Part shown: piece by piece, positions 56,142 to 64,000 of the stretch
Position numbering within the stretch: the stretch's first letter is position 1
Layout of the letters: every line of letters begins with the position of its first letter
Assembly: GCF_014646055.1 (NCBI RefSeq)
Contig: NZ_BMMS01000021.1
Coordinates: forward strand, 62,001 to 126,000
DNA length: 64,000 nucleotides
Direction: 5' to 3'
From: Wenjunlia tyrosinilytica
GTDB taxonomy: Bacteria > Actinomycetota > Actinomycetes > Streptomycetales > Streptomycetaceae
Position numbers and translations under genes: made by a program
The notes under the pieces: generated by a model
The model's database searches: none
Told to the model about the DNA's origin: nothing
The model's input: the letters and a program-made list of their open reading frames with translations, nothing else

Positions 56142-56220
56142 CGGCGTCTCCTCATCTCGATCCGGCCCAGGGCGGTCAGGGAAGGTGGGCCGGTTTTCGC
56201 CATGAGATTGGCGGACGGGG

Positions 56221-56258
56221 GTTTCAGCGGATGCCATGCGGTGTTTCACCGCAGTGAC
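56221..56258 (-). promoter_or_regulatory. GlnR operator upstream of amtB
   Basis: Read on the minus strand, four half-sites are spaced exactly six bases apart: GTCAC-N6-GAAAC-N6-TGGCA-N6-GAAAC. This matches the Streptomyces GlnR box gTnAc-N6-GaAAc repeated, with only the third half-site degenerate. It lies 80 bp ahead of the amtB start. GlnR is expected to activate the operon under nitrogen limitation. Confidence 0.85.
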
Positions 56259-56574
56259 GAACCCCCCGGGCGTGTTACACGGCCGTGAACTGCCGGATGG
56301 GGCGGAGCGCCGCGCGTACCGTGGGCGGCCGCTCCGTACAGCAGCGCCTCTCACGACCCGGTGACCCTGGCGGAGCCCGTCGGCGGCCTGTGCACGGGGC
56401 TCCGCGGTGGCCTGCGGCGGGGCTCTGCCGGGGGGAGGAGCACCGGCCGCGGAAGTCTCCCTGTCGACCTGGCGTGGGGGAGCCGAGTCGGGCGGTTCGG
56501 GGGCTTCCGCGGCCGGAACCTGCGGGCGTCGGCCGGTGTCCGAGCGGTGAGACGGGCCTGTGCCGACGAAGGGT

Positions 56575-56592
56575 GCCGGTGGTCGCACCGGC
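56575..56592 (-). terminator. small hairpin after nsdA
   Basis: A perfect 7-bp stem (56575-56581 with 56586-56592) with a 4-base loop starts 14 bp past the nsdA stop codon. Confidence 0.45.
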
Positions 56593-56605
56593 GCTGAGGG
56601 CAGGG

Positions 56606-58060
56606 TCAGACGGCCTGCCTGGCGGGGGTCGGGTCGGAGGGGTCGGGGAGCTCGGAGAGGTGCTCGGCGAGCTCGCGGACCTCGGGGACGTCACCGAAGT
56701 CGTTCATGGCGTTGGCGGTCGTACGGCGCAGCCGCGTATTGACCCGCTCGGAGCGGATCCGCTCCGCGACGCCCGCGGCTTCGTATGCGAACGCGGCGGC
56801 CTCCTCGGGCTCGCGCTGGAGCAGGTGGACCGTGGACATGCCGATGAGGTTGAACGCCAGGGTGCGCTGCTGGTCGGGGTCCTGGCGGAAGAGTTCGACG
56901 GCCTTCTCCATCGCCGGGCGGGCCAGGGAGGCGTAGGCGGGGCTGCGTCCGGCGACGTACGACAGGTCGCGGTAGGAGTGGGCGTTCTCCCCGTACAGCT
57001 CGCCCTGCGTGAAGAAGCCGATCCAGTCGGGGTCCTCGCCCGGCCGCGACTCGGTGAAGGTCTCCTCGGCCATGCGCACCGCTCGGTGGCACTTGTTGAC
57101 CTCGCCCATATTGGCGTAGGCGCGGGCCTCCACCGCGTGCAGCATCGCCTGCGTCCTGGCGGTGGCCGAGTCCCGGCTTCCGTACTGGGCGAGGTGGATG
57201 AGCTCGAGGCCGTCCTCGGGGCGGTTGAGGTGGATCATCTGCCGGCCCATCGCGGACAGGACCAGCGCGCCGAGCGGGCGGTCCCCCGCCTCCTTGGCGG
57301 CGTGCAGCGCGAGGACGAAGTACTTCTGCGCGGTGGGCTGCATACCGACGTCGTAGCTCATCCATCCCGCGAGGTGGGCGAGTTCCGCGGTGGTGCGGAA
57401 CAGGCGCTTGGCCACGGGTGCCGGGTGCGACTCCTGGAGGAGGTCGGTGACCTCGTGGAGCTGGCCGACGACGGCCTTGCGGCGCAGCCCTCCCCCGCAC
57501 TGGGCGTCCCACTGGCGGAACATCACCGTCGTGGTCTCCAACAGGTCCAGCTCGGGCTCGGACAGCCGGGTGCCGCCCCTGCGCACGTCCTGGCGGGGGA
57601 TCTCGACCACGCCGGTGGCGGTCGGTGCCAGCCAGCGCTGCATCGGCTCGACGAGGGCGGGGCCGGCCGAGAGCGCGAGGGAGGTGCCGAGGAATCCGCG
57701 GCGGTTGAGCATCAGGTCGCTGCGGGAGAACTCGTTGATCAGCGAGACGGTCTCGGGTGCCGCCCAGGGCAGGTCGATGCCGGACATCTGCGGCGAGCCG
57801 AGGGTGGAACGCAGCCCGAGGTCCTCGACCGACACCACGCTGCCGAAGCGCTCCGAGAACAGCTCGGAGAGGATCTTCGGAATGGGCTCGCGGGGCTGTT
57901 CCCCGTCGAGCCAGCGCCGCACCCGCGAGGTGTCGGTGCTGATGTGGTGGGCCCCCATCTGCCGCGCTCTGCGGTTCACCTGGCGTGCGAGCTCGCCCTT
58001 CGACCAGCCGCTGCGCATGAACCACGAGCTCAACTGGGCATTGGGCTGCTTCTCACCCAC
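56606..58060 (-). CDS. nsdA: NsdA-like regulator of development and antibiotic production
   Basis: A 484-residue protein with an XRE-like N-terminal DNA-binding region (LSSWFMRSGWSKGELARQVNRRARQMG and TDTSRVRRWLDGEQPREPIPKILSELF) and a long helical TPR-like C-terminal part (residues about 190-470). This matches NsdA, a negative regulator of sporulation and antibiotic synthesis in S. coelicolor, and its place between amtB and a prim-pol-like gene and ftsY fits. Regulatory role here is inferred from homology. Confidence 0.88.
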   Translation of the reverse strand: MGEKQPNAQLSSWFMRSGWSKGELARQVNRRARQMGAHHISTDTSRVRRWLDGEQPREPIPKILSELFSERFGSVVSVEDLGLRSTLGSPQMSGIDLPWAAPETVSLINEFSRSDLMLNRRGFLGTSLALSAGPALVEPMQRWLAPTATGVVEIPRQDVRRGGTRLSEPELDLLETTTVMFRQWDAQCGGGLRRKAVVGQLHEVTDLLQESHPAPVAKRLFRTTAELAHLAGWMSYDVGMQPTAQKYFVLALHAAKEAGDRPLGALVLSAMGRQMIHLNRPEDGLELIHLAQYGSRDSATARTQAMLHAVEARAYANMGEVNKCHRAVRMAEETFTESRPGEDPDWIGFFTQGELYGENAHSYRDLSYVAGRSPAYASLARPAMEKAVELFRQDPDQQRTLAFNLIGMSTVHLLQREPEEAAAFAYEAAGVAERIRSERVNTRLRRTTANAMNDFGDVPEVRELAEHLSELPDPSDPTPARQAV

Positions 58061-58563
58061 CGGAACGCCCCCATCCCGGGTCTCCCCGCTGCTGTCGCCC
58101 GCCGAATTCGCTTCCGGCGGTCGGGCCTGAGAACCGTCACCAGAATGCCCTGTCCCGGGCGTCCTGCCGACACCACGTCAGAGGTCTGTCGGAGGGGGCC
58201 CGGGACTCGACCCGAAATCCGGCTCGAAAGCCGACTCGAACGTCGAACGGATGCCATTGCCTCCGGCATACCCGCGGACTGACGCGCCGCCGGGTTCATG
58301 CACTGAACGTAATCCCCCGATCACCGGTCCCGCGAGGGAGGTCGCAGAAACGCCACCATTCGCCACCCCTACGGATGAACTCTTCTACCGCATCGCACGA
58401 TTCACTTGACACATGACGATTGGAGCGCGCGGGGAGAGCCACGAGGCAGCGAGGGGCGCAAGCCTCGAAGGCCGCGCCGCACCGCCGCGGCGCGCGCCGC
58501 CACATCCTCGACGCTGTGTCACAGGGGCGTAACCATCGGCTACCACGACCCGTTGGAGGTGAC
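58061..58563. other. divergent promoter region between nsdA and the prim-pol-like gene
   Basis: A 503-bp non-coding region, less GC-rich around 58340-58420. A perfect -35-like TTGACA lies at 58406-58411 on the plus strand, but no good -10 follows at the right distance. Short ACTCGA/CTCGAA repeats occur near 58205-58245. No gene is recognised. Confidence 0.5.
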
Positions 58564-59247
58564 ATGGGCATCACGTTGGGCGACATCAGGACCGGCTCGC
58601 GCCGCCGCGCCCGCGCCACGGTGTGCAGCACTGTGACCGAGTACACCGGACTGTGGGGCTGGGCCGTCGCACCGGGCACCCGCCTGGTCCGCGGTGACGA
58701 GTGCTCGTGCGGGGACGAGCGGTGCGCCGCCCCCGGACGCCACCCGCTGGCCGGGGCCGGTGAGGTGGGGCCCGGATCGACGGCCGACGAGGTGGCGGCC
58801 CTGTGGGAGCGGTTTCCCGGGGCGTCGGCGCTCCTTCCGGCCGGGCGCTCCTTCGACGTGCTCGAGGTGTCCGAGGCCGCGGGATGCCGGGCGATGGTCA
58901 GGCTGGAGCGGATGGGCACCCGGCTGGGGCCCGTGCTCGCCACGCCCGAGGGCCGGGCGCAGTTCTTCGTGGCGCCGGGCGCCGCCGCGGAGCTGTCCGG
59001 GCTGCTGTACAAGATGGGCTGGGACGACGCCGGGCTGGATCTGCGCCCGCTGGGGCTCGGTGACCACGTCACCGCGCCGCCCTCCGAACTCGGGGGGCTG
59101 GGGCCGGTCCGCTGGCTGCGCCCGCCGACGCTCGACACCGCCGTGCACCCGCCCGAGGCCCGGCTGGTCCTCGGCACCCTCGCCTACGCCTGCCACCGGG
59201 ACCGGCGGCCCTTGGCAGGCAGCGGCTCCTGGCTCGTTCCGTCGTAG
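58564..59247 (+). CDS. bifunctional DNA primase/polymerase-like protein
   Basis: A 227-residue protein. An RBS GGAGGTGAC precedes the ATG. The N-terminal part GLWGWAVAPGTRLVRGDECSCGDERCAAPGRHPL resembles the Cys-containing start of actinobacterial prim-pol domain proteins, which usually adjoin nsdA and ftsY in Streptomyces. The catalytic acidic residues of a primase are not obvious, and the protein is short, so it may have lost polymerase activity. Role unknown. Confidence 0.82.
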   Translation: MGITLGDIRTGSRRRARATVCSTVTEYTGLWGWAVAPGTRLVRGDECSCGDERCAAPGRHPLAGAGEVGPGSTADEVAALWERFPGASALLPAGRSFDVLEVSEAAGCRAMVRLERMGTRLGPVLATPEGRAQFFVAPGAAAELSGLLYKMGWDDAGLDLRPLGLGDHVTAPPSELGGLGPVRWLRPPTLDTAVHPPEARLVLGTLAYACHRDRRPLAGSGSWLVPS

Positions 59248-59267
59248 TCCGAGCGGCCGCCCCGCAA

Positions 59268-59312
59268 AGAGCGTCGGCCCCTCCCGCCCGGTGGCGGAGG
59301 GGCCGACGCTCT
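59268..59312. terminator. strong hairpin terminator between convergent genes
   Basis: A perfect 17-bp stem (59268-59284 with 59296-59312) and an 11-base loop lies after the prim-pol-like gene and before the end of ftsY; it can serve both. Confidence 0.85.
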
Positions 59313-59341
59313 TCTGTGCGCTCCTGAGATCGGTGCGCGGC

Positions 59342-59398
59342 GCACGCTCGGTGCGCTCGGTGCGCTCGGCGTGCTCGGTGCGCTCGGCGCATCGCGGT
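59342..59398. repeat. 9-10-bp tandem repeat downstream of ftsY
   Basis: About six imperfect copies of GTGCGCTCG lie between the shared terminator and the ftsY stop. Non-coding. Confidence 0.7.
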
Positions 59399-59424
59399 GC
59401 GCGCGGTCTGCGGTGGCGTGCGGC

Positions 59425-60639
59425 TCACTCGCCGATGAGGGCGTCCACGAAGGCGCCCGGCTCGAAGGGCGCCAGGTCGTCCGGGCCCTCGCCGAGTCCG
59501 ACGAGCTTGACGGGCACGCCCAGCTCGCGCTGGACCGCGACCACGATGCCGCCCTTGGCCGTGCCGTCGAGCTTGGTGAGCACGATGCCGGTGATGTCGA
59601 CGACCTCGGCGAAGACCCTCGCCTGGACCAGGCCGTTCTGGCCGGTCGTGGCGTCGAGGACGAGCAGGACCTCGTCGACGGGGCCGTGCTTCTCCACCAC
59701 CCGCTTGACCTTGCCGAGCTCGTCCATCAGGCCCGTCTTGGTGTGCAGGCGGCCGGCGGTGTCCACCAGGACGGTGTCCGCGCCCTCGGCGATACCTTCC
59801 TTCACCGCGTCGAACGCGACGGAGGCGGGGTCCCCGCCCTCCGGCCCGCGCACGGTGCGGGCGCCGACGCGTTCGCCCCAGGTCTGGAGCTGGTCGGCCG
59901 CGGCGGCGCGGAAGGTGTCGGCGGCACCGAGCACGACACTGCGGCCGTCGGCGACGAGGACACGGGCGAGCTTGCCCGTGGTGGTGGTCTTGCCGGTGCC
60001 GTTGACCCCGACGACCATGACGACGGCCGGGCGCTCCTCGTGACTGTGCGTGTGCAGGCTGCGGTCGGCGTCGGTGCCGATGAGGTGCACCAGCTCCTCG
60101 CGCAGCAGGCCGCGCAGTTCGGCGGGGGTGCGGGTGCCGAGGACCTTCACCCGGGTGCGCAGGCGCTCCACGAGTTCCTGCGTGGGCGCCACGCCGACGT
60201 CGGCGGTGAGGAGGGTGTCCTCGATCTCCTCCCAGGTGTCCTCGTCGAGGTGCTCACGGGAGAGCAGGGAGAGCAGTCCCTGGCCCAGGGTGTTCTGGGA
60301 GCGGGACAGGCGCGAACGCAGCCGCACCAGGCGCCCGGCGGTGGGCTCGGGCACCTCGATGGCGGGCGGGGGCAGGGTCTCGGGAACCCCGGGGATCTCG
60401 GGCTCGAGGACGGTGACCGTGCCGGCGTCCGGCAGGTCGACGGACTCCACGGTGCGCTTCGGTGTGTCCCGGGGGACCTCCGCGTCCTCGCCGACCTGCG
60501 GCTCGGCGGGCGGCGCGAGCGCGTCCGGCTTGGGGGCGGGAGGGGCGGCGTGCCCCTTGCGGCGCCGCGCCAGGACCAGGCCGCTGAGCCCGCCGAGAAC
60601 GACCACCGCGATGACTACGGCAAGGATCACAAATTCCAT
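59425..60639 (-). CDS. ftsY: signal recognition particle receptor FtsY
   Basis: A 404-residue SRP GTPase. An N-terminal hydrophobic helix (FVILAVVIAVVVLGGLSGLVLA), an acidic Pro/Glu linker, the N domain, then GTPase motifs GVNGTGKTTTTGKLA, DTAGRLHTKTGLMDELGK and TKLDGTAKGG. It docks the ribosome-SRP complex on the membrane. The membrane helix at the N-terminus is typical of actinobacterial FtsY. Confidence 0.97.
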   Translation of the reverse strand: MEFVILAVVIAVVVLGGLSGLVLARRRKGHAAPPAPKPDALAPPAEPQVGEDAEVPRDTPKRTVESVDLPDAGTVTVLEPEIPGVPETLPPPAIEVPEPTAGRLVRLRSRLSRSQNTLGQGLLSLLSREHLDEDTWEEIEDTLLTADVGVAPTQELVERLRTRVKVLGTRTPAELRGLLREELVHLIGTDADRSLHTHSHEERPAVVMVVGVNGTGKTTTTGKLARVLVADGRSVVLGAADTFRAAAADQLQTWGERVGARTVRGPEGGDPASVAFDAVKEGIAEGADTVLVDTAGRLHTKTGLMDELGKVKRVVEKHGPVDEVLLVLDATTGQNGLVQARVFAEVVDITGIVLTKLDGTAKGGIVVAVQRELGVPVKLVGLGEGPDDLAPFEPGAFVDALIGE

Positions 60640-60844
60640 AACGCATCCAGTATCACGGACGCGCGGCCCGGCGCTGGGCGGCGGTTGGGAAGGGACTGCT
60701 GGGCCGGACGGTGAGAGGTGATGGGGATGAGACCGCCCGGGGCGGCGCCGGAGAACGGAAGGGACAGCGGCTGCCGGGCGGCCGGGGCCGCGAGGAACGG
60801 CACTGCGGGCCGATGGCGCCTCGGCCGCTGTGCGGCGGCTGGAT

Positions 60845-61262
60845 GGGAAGGGCGCCGCCGTGGACGGGGCCGGTAGGCGGGGTGGGAAAGACGTTGCCGT
60901 GGGGCGGGGCCGGTGGGCGGGGTGGCACGGGCGCCTACCGTGGGCAGGGCCGGTCGGCGGGGTGGCTGCGGAGGCAGCCGTCGGTGGGATCGGTCGGCTG
61001 GGTGGGTGGGTAGGGGGCCCGGCTGCGGGCGGGGGCCGGTCGGCGGGGTGGCTGCGGAGGCAGCCGTAGACGGGGCCGGTCGGCGGGGTGACACGGGGGT
61101 CGCCATGGGCGGGTCCGGTCGGCGGAGTGGCACGGGCGCCAACCGTGGGCCGGGTCCGGTCGGCGGAGTGGCACGGGCGCCAACCGTGGGCGGGGGCCGG
61201 TCGGCGGGGTGGGAAAGGCGCCGCCGTGGGCGGGGCCGGTCGGCGGGGTGGCTGCGGGGGCG
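60845..61262. repeat. minisatellite of about ten 40-bp units
   Basis: About ten degenerate tandem copies of a unit near 40 bp, each with the core GGTCGGCGGGGTGG preceded by GTGGGCGGGGCC and a variable part such as GCGCCAACC or AGGCAGCC. Two neighbouring copies (around 61120-61200) are nearly identical, suggesting recent duplication. Unit lengths vary by a few bases, so it is unlikely to code for protein. Confidence 0.85.
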
Positions 61263-61326
61263 GCCGGGCCGAAGGGGGGCGGCACCCGCCCGGCAGGCAC
61301 CCTTCGTGGGACGAGGGAGCGCTTCC

Positions 61327-61346
61327 CCCCTGCTCCGCTGCAGGGG
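61327..61346. terminator. short hairpin near the end of the minisatellite
   Basis: A perfect 7-bp stem (61327-61333 with 61340-61346) with a 6-base loop. Confidence 0.35.
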
Positions 61347-61379
61347 GCGCTTCCCCGTTGGGTCTGCGTGAGCATTGAA

Positions 61380-61398
61380 AGCTGACGATGTGTCAGCT
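61380..61398 (+). promoter_or_regulatory. palindromic operator-like site upstream of the LLM gene
   Basis: A perfect 7-bp palindrome, AGCTGAC-GATGT-GTCAGCT, lies 40 bp ahead of the LLM start. The TGAC-N5-GTCA core is a common operator form of actinobacterial regulators for oxidoreductase genes. Confidence 0.45.
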
Positions 61399-61437
61399 AC
61401 CTTGCCCCGGACATCTTCCGCTGGGGAGGGGTGCGGC

Positions 61438-62424
61438 GTGGTGGTTTCCAATGTTCGGTTCAATCTCGTGCAGCCGGGGTTGGCGACCGAGGAACTGGCC
61501 GAGCGGTACCGGGCGGCCGTGGAGATGGCCGCGGCGGCCGACGGCAGTGGGGTCGACACCATCACGCTCGAGGAGCACCACGGCGCCGACGACGGATGGC
61601 TGCCCTCGCCCCTGGCCCTCGCCGGGCTCATGCTCGGGCGGACCCGGCGGATCGGGGTCACCGTTTGCGCGTTGATCACCCCGCTCTACGACCCATTGCG
61701 CCTCGCCGAGGATCTGGCCGTGCTCGACCTCGCCGGGGGCGGTCGGCTGATGGCGGTGGCCGGGATCGGCTACCGGCCGCAGGAGTACGCCGCGCACGGG
61801 CGGGACTGGCACGCGCGCGGGAAGCTCCAGGACGAGTCGCTGGAGACGCTGCTCGCGGCGTGGAGCGGTGAGCCGTTCGAGCACCGGGAGCGCACCGTGC
61901 GGGTCACTCCTCCCCCGGCGACGCGCCCGCATCCGCTCCTGCTCGTCGGCGGGGCCTCCAAGGCGGCCGCGCGCCGGGCCGCCCGCCTGGGGCTGCCTTT
62001 CTTCCCCTCCGCGCATCTGCCGGAGTTGGAGGAGTACTACCACGCCATGCGCGCCGAGTACGGGACGGAGGGCTGGTGCCTGCTGCCCCCCGCCACCACC
62101 GCGTTGCTGCACATCACCGAGGACCCCGACCGGGCCTGGGCAGAGTACGGGAAGCACCTGCTCCACGAGGCCGCCGTCTACGCCGGGTGGCAGACGCCCG
62201 AGACCCGTTCCGCCGTGAAGTCGGCCGCCGCCACCGCCGAGGAGCTGAGGGCCGAGGGCGTGTACCGGATGCTGACTCCGGACGAGTGCGTGGCGTTCGC
62301 CGAGGAACAGGGGCCGGGCGCCGCCCTCGTCCTGCACCCGCTGTGCGGCGGAATGCCCGTGGACGAGGGCTGGCGCAGCCTCCATCTGTTCACCGAGCGG
62401 GTCCTGCCCAGGCTGAAGGACTAG
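61438..62424 (+). CDS. LLM-class flavin-dependent oxidoreductase
   Basis: A 328-residue luciferase-like monooxygenase fold protein: SNVRFNLVQPGLATEELAERYRAAVEMAAAAD, GVDTITLEEHHGADDGWLPSPLALAGLMLGRTRRIGV, and the phosphate-binding part HPLLLVGGASKAAARRAARLGL. Uses reduced FMN or F420; substrate unknown. GTG 61438 is chosen because GGGGAGG stands eight bases upstream. Convergent with glcP, 37 bp apart. Confidence 0.88.
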   Translation: MVVSNVRFNLVQPGLATEELAERYRAAVEMAAAADGSGVDTITLEEHHGADDGWLPSPLALAGLMLGRTRRIGVTVCALITPLYDPLRLAEDLAVLDLAGGGRLMAVAGIGYRPQEYAAHGRDWHARGKLQDESLETLLAAWSGEPFEHRERTVRVTPPPATRPHPLLLVGGASKAAARRAARLGLPFFPSAHLPELEEYYHAMRAEYGTEGWCLLPPATTALLHITEDPDRAWAEYGKHLLHEAAVYAGWQTPETRSAVKSAAATAEELRAEGVYRMLTPDECVAFAEEQGPGAALVLHPLCGGMPVDEGWRSLHLFTERVLPRLKD

Positions 62425-62461
62425 GCCGCTGACGGAACGGGCCGGCGGAACAGGCCGGACC

Positions 62462-63889
62462 TCAGCCCATCTCCTCCAGCTTCTTGCCCTTCGTCTCGGG
62501 CACGAACTTCAGCACGAAGAAGAACGACAGCACGGCGAATCCGGCGTATGCGATGTACGTGGCCGACAGGTTCCAGTCCGACAGCGACGGGAACGTCACC
62601 GTGATCGCCCAGTTGGCCAGCCACTGCGCCGACGCGGCGATGCCGAGGGCGGCGGCGCGGACGCGGTTGGGGAACATCTCACCGAGCAGGACCCAGACCA
62701 CCACACCCCAGGACAGGGCGAAGAAGAGCACGAAGACATGCGCGGCGATGAGCGCCACCGTGCCCTGCGTGTCCGGGATGGAGATGTCCTGGCCGGTGCC
62801 GCTCTTGTAGGAGAACGCCCATGAGGCGGCCGCCAGCGACAGCGCCATGCCGGCGGAGCCGACCAGCGCCAGGGGCTTGCGGCCGACCCGGTCGACCAGC
62901 GCGATGGCGATGAAGGTGCCGATCAGGTTGATGATCGAGGTGGAGAGGCTGATCAGGAGGGAGTTGCTGGTGTTGATGCCCACCGACTGCCACAGCGCCG
63001 AGGAGTAGTAGAAGATCACATTGATGCCGACGAGCTGTTGGAACACCGACAGCAGGATGCCGACCCAGACGATCGGGAGCAGGCCCCACCTGCCGCCGAG
63101 CAGGTCGGAGAGCTTCGGCTCGTGGTCGCTGCGCAGCAGTTGTTCGATCTCGGCGACCCGCGTGTCGAGGTCCACGTCCGAACCCTCCACGTCGGCGAGG
63201 ACCTTGCGGGCCTCGTCGTGGCGCCCGGCCGAGATCAGATACCGCGGCGACTCGGGGATCGTGAGCGACAGCACCCCGTAGAGCGCGGCCGGGACGACCA
63301 TCACACCGAGCATCCACTGCCAGGCCTCGATGCCGAGGATCGTGTTCGTGGTCTCACCGCCGGCGGCCTGGGCGACGGCGTAGTTGGCGAGCTGGGAGAT
63401 CACGATGCCCACGACGATGCCGAGTTGCTGGAGCGAGCCGAGGCGGCCCCGGTACGCCGGGGGCGCCACCTCGGCGATGTAGGCGGGGGCGATGACCGAG
63501 GCCATACCGATCCCGATGCCGCCGACGACCCTCCAAAAGCCCAGGTCCCAGAGGGAGAAGGGGAACATCGAGCCGATCGCGCTCGCCGTGAACAGCACGG
63601 CCGCGATCTGCATCGAGCGGATACGACCGAGCCGGTCGGCCAGTCGCCCGGCGAACGCGGCGCCGAAGGCGCAGCCGAGCAGCGCCACGGAGACGACGAG
63701 GCCGGTCTCACCGCTGCCGACCCCGAAGTGGGACTTGATGCCGGTGACGGCGCCGTTGATGACGGCGCTGTCGTAGCCGAACAGGAAGCCGCCCATCGCG
63801 GCCGCCGCGGTGATGAAGACGACATGGCCGAGATGGTCGGGGTGGGCGCTGCGGCCCTGCGGGTCCATCGGCGGGGCGGTGCTGGTCAA
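62462..63889 (-). CDS. glcP: glucose permease GlcP-like sugar porter
   Basis: A 475-residue sugar porter with twelve helices and signatures GGFLFGYDSAVINGAV, GRLADRLGRIR, PESPRYLISAGRHDEA, QQLVGINVIFYYSSALW, VDRVGRKPLALVG and PETKGKKLEEM. Matches the Streptomyces H+-glucose symporter GlcP, found near ftsY in S. coelicolor, as I recall. TTG start at 63889 has AGGAG six bases upstream; ATG 63868 is an alternative. Confidence 0.94.
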   Translation of the reverse strand: MTSTAPPMDPQGRSAHPDHLGHVVFITAAAAMGGFLFGYDSAVINGAVTGIKSHFGVGSGETGLVVSVALLGCAFGAAFAGRLADRLGRIRSMQIAAVLFTASAIGSMFPFSLWDLGFWRVVGGIGIGMASVIAPAYIAEVAPPAYRGRLGSLQQLGIVVGIVISQLANYAVAQAAGGETTNTILGIEAWQWMLGVMVVPAALYGVLSLTIPESPRYLISAGRHDEARKVLADVEGSDVDLDTRVAEIEQLLRSDHEPKLSDLLGGRWGLLPIVWVGILLSVFQQLVGINVIFYYSSALWQSVGINTSNSLLISLSTSIINLIGTFIAIALVDRVGRKPLALVGSAGMALSLAAASWAFSYKSGTGQDISIPDTQGTVALIAAHVFVLFFALSWGVVVWVLLGEMFPNRVRAAALGIAASAQWLANWAITVTFPSLSDWNLSATYIAYAGFAVLSFFFVLKFVPETKGKKLEEMG

Positions 63890-64000
63890 CGCTTGCTCCT
63901 GGCGGTCCGGCGCCTGTGCCGGACCTGTGGCTCGGGCCTTCGGCGGCAGCCGGTCGGGACCCGAGCACGGCTATCACTCGAAAGCAAAGACAACGCAACG

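Larger units (their letters stand above)
56142..56605. other. amtB upstream regulatory region
   Basis: A 464-bp non-coding stretch between amtB and nsdA. It contains the GlnR operator and the nsdA-end hairpin described separately, and a weaker GlnR-like half-site pair on the minus strand (TTCAC-N6-GTAAC, 56289-56274). No gene is seen. Confidence 0.65.
60640..61437. other. long intergenic region between ftsY and the LLM gene
   Basis: A 798-bp region without a recognised gene. It contains the large minisatellite (60845-61262), a hairpin (61327-61346), a palindrome (61380-61398) and the ftsY promoter region. Open frames across it are repetitive Pro/Arg/Gly translations of the repeat. Confidence 0.7.

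Noticed and set aside
60627-61679. A 350-codon minus-strand frame with PPTGP and RRP repeats, resembling a Pro-rich protein
   Set aside because: The repeats are a translation of the minisatellite, whose unit length is not kept a multiple of three; the frame also runs antisense into the LLM gene.

Overview
The window is high-GC actinobacterial chromosome, almost certainly from Streptomyces or a close relative (Streptomycetaceae). Reasons: very GC-rich third codon positions, many GTG/TTG starts with AGGAG ribosome sites, and a conserved housekeeping order that includes the sporulation sigma factor WhiG, four clustered type I signal peptidases (sip cluster), an NsdA-like regulator, the amt-glnB-glnD nitrogen operon and a GlcP-type glucose permease. 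No tRNA, rRNA, IS element, prophage or CRISPR array was recognised.

Layout. 1-5.3 kb: an MFS transporter cut by the window edge, a DUF4190/DUF4352-like membrane protein, a deaminase of the aminodeoxyfutalosine/adenosine type, an orphan polyamine-type binding lipoprotein and a small SAV_915-like protein. 4.8-14.4 kb: the most unusual part, a compact leftward gene set that looks like an undescribed small-peptide or modified amino acid biosynthetic cluster: MFS exporter, ATP-grasp ligase joined in frame to a BesD-family Fe(II)/2-oxoglutarate enzyme, three-histidine-box membrane desaturase, divergent PurD-like ATP-grasp enzyme, EctB-like diaminobutyrate aminotransferase, and an ATP-grasp ligase fused to a rhodanese. 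No NRPS, PKS or RiPP precursor is present, so peptide bonds would be made by the ATP-grasp enzymes. 14.6-18.3 kb: a membrane-anchored periplasmic-binding-protein-like receptor paired with a large P-loop NTPase.

18.6-24.5 kb: polyamine catabolism (gamma-aminobutyraldehyde dehydrogenase divergent from an Lrp regulator and a class III aminotransferase), then an ABC-like ATPase with degenerate motifs and its membrane partner. 24.6-31 kb: rlmN, cdsA, frr, pyrH, tsf, rpsB. 31-38 kb: an M23-like secreted protein with a very long Pro-Gly repeat, TetR regulator, whiG, dprA, comM, yraN, DUF2469. 38-46 kb: Nudix hydrolase, four lepB genes, rplS, trmD, rimM, khpA, rpsP. 45.8-49.9 kb: SprT-like protein, type-3 prolyl-tRNA synthetase, methyltransferase, GNAT. 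50-61 kb: ffh, glnD, glnB, amtB (with a clear GlnR operator), nsdA, prim-pol-like protein, ftsY. 61-64 kb: an LLM-class flavin enzyme and glcP.

Working model: EctB-like aminotransferase supplies 2,4-diaminobutyrate from aspartate semialdehyde; the 2OG enzyme, which keeps the residues I recall BesD using to bind a side-chain amine but has Asp where halogenases have Gly/Ala, would hydroxylate such a diamino acid; the desaturase modifies it further; two or three ATP-grasp enzymes join amino acids; the rhodanese domain may deliver sulfur; MFS exports the product. Several intergenic minisatellites (26, 40, 21 and 10 bp units) are scattered through otherwise conserved gene order. Family statements come from memory of the families; no database search was run.
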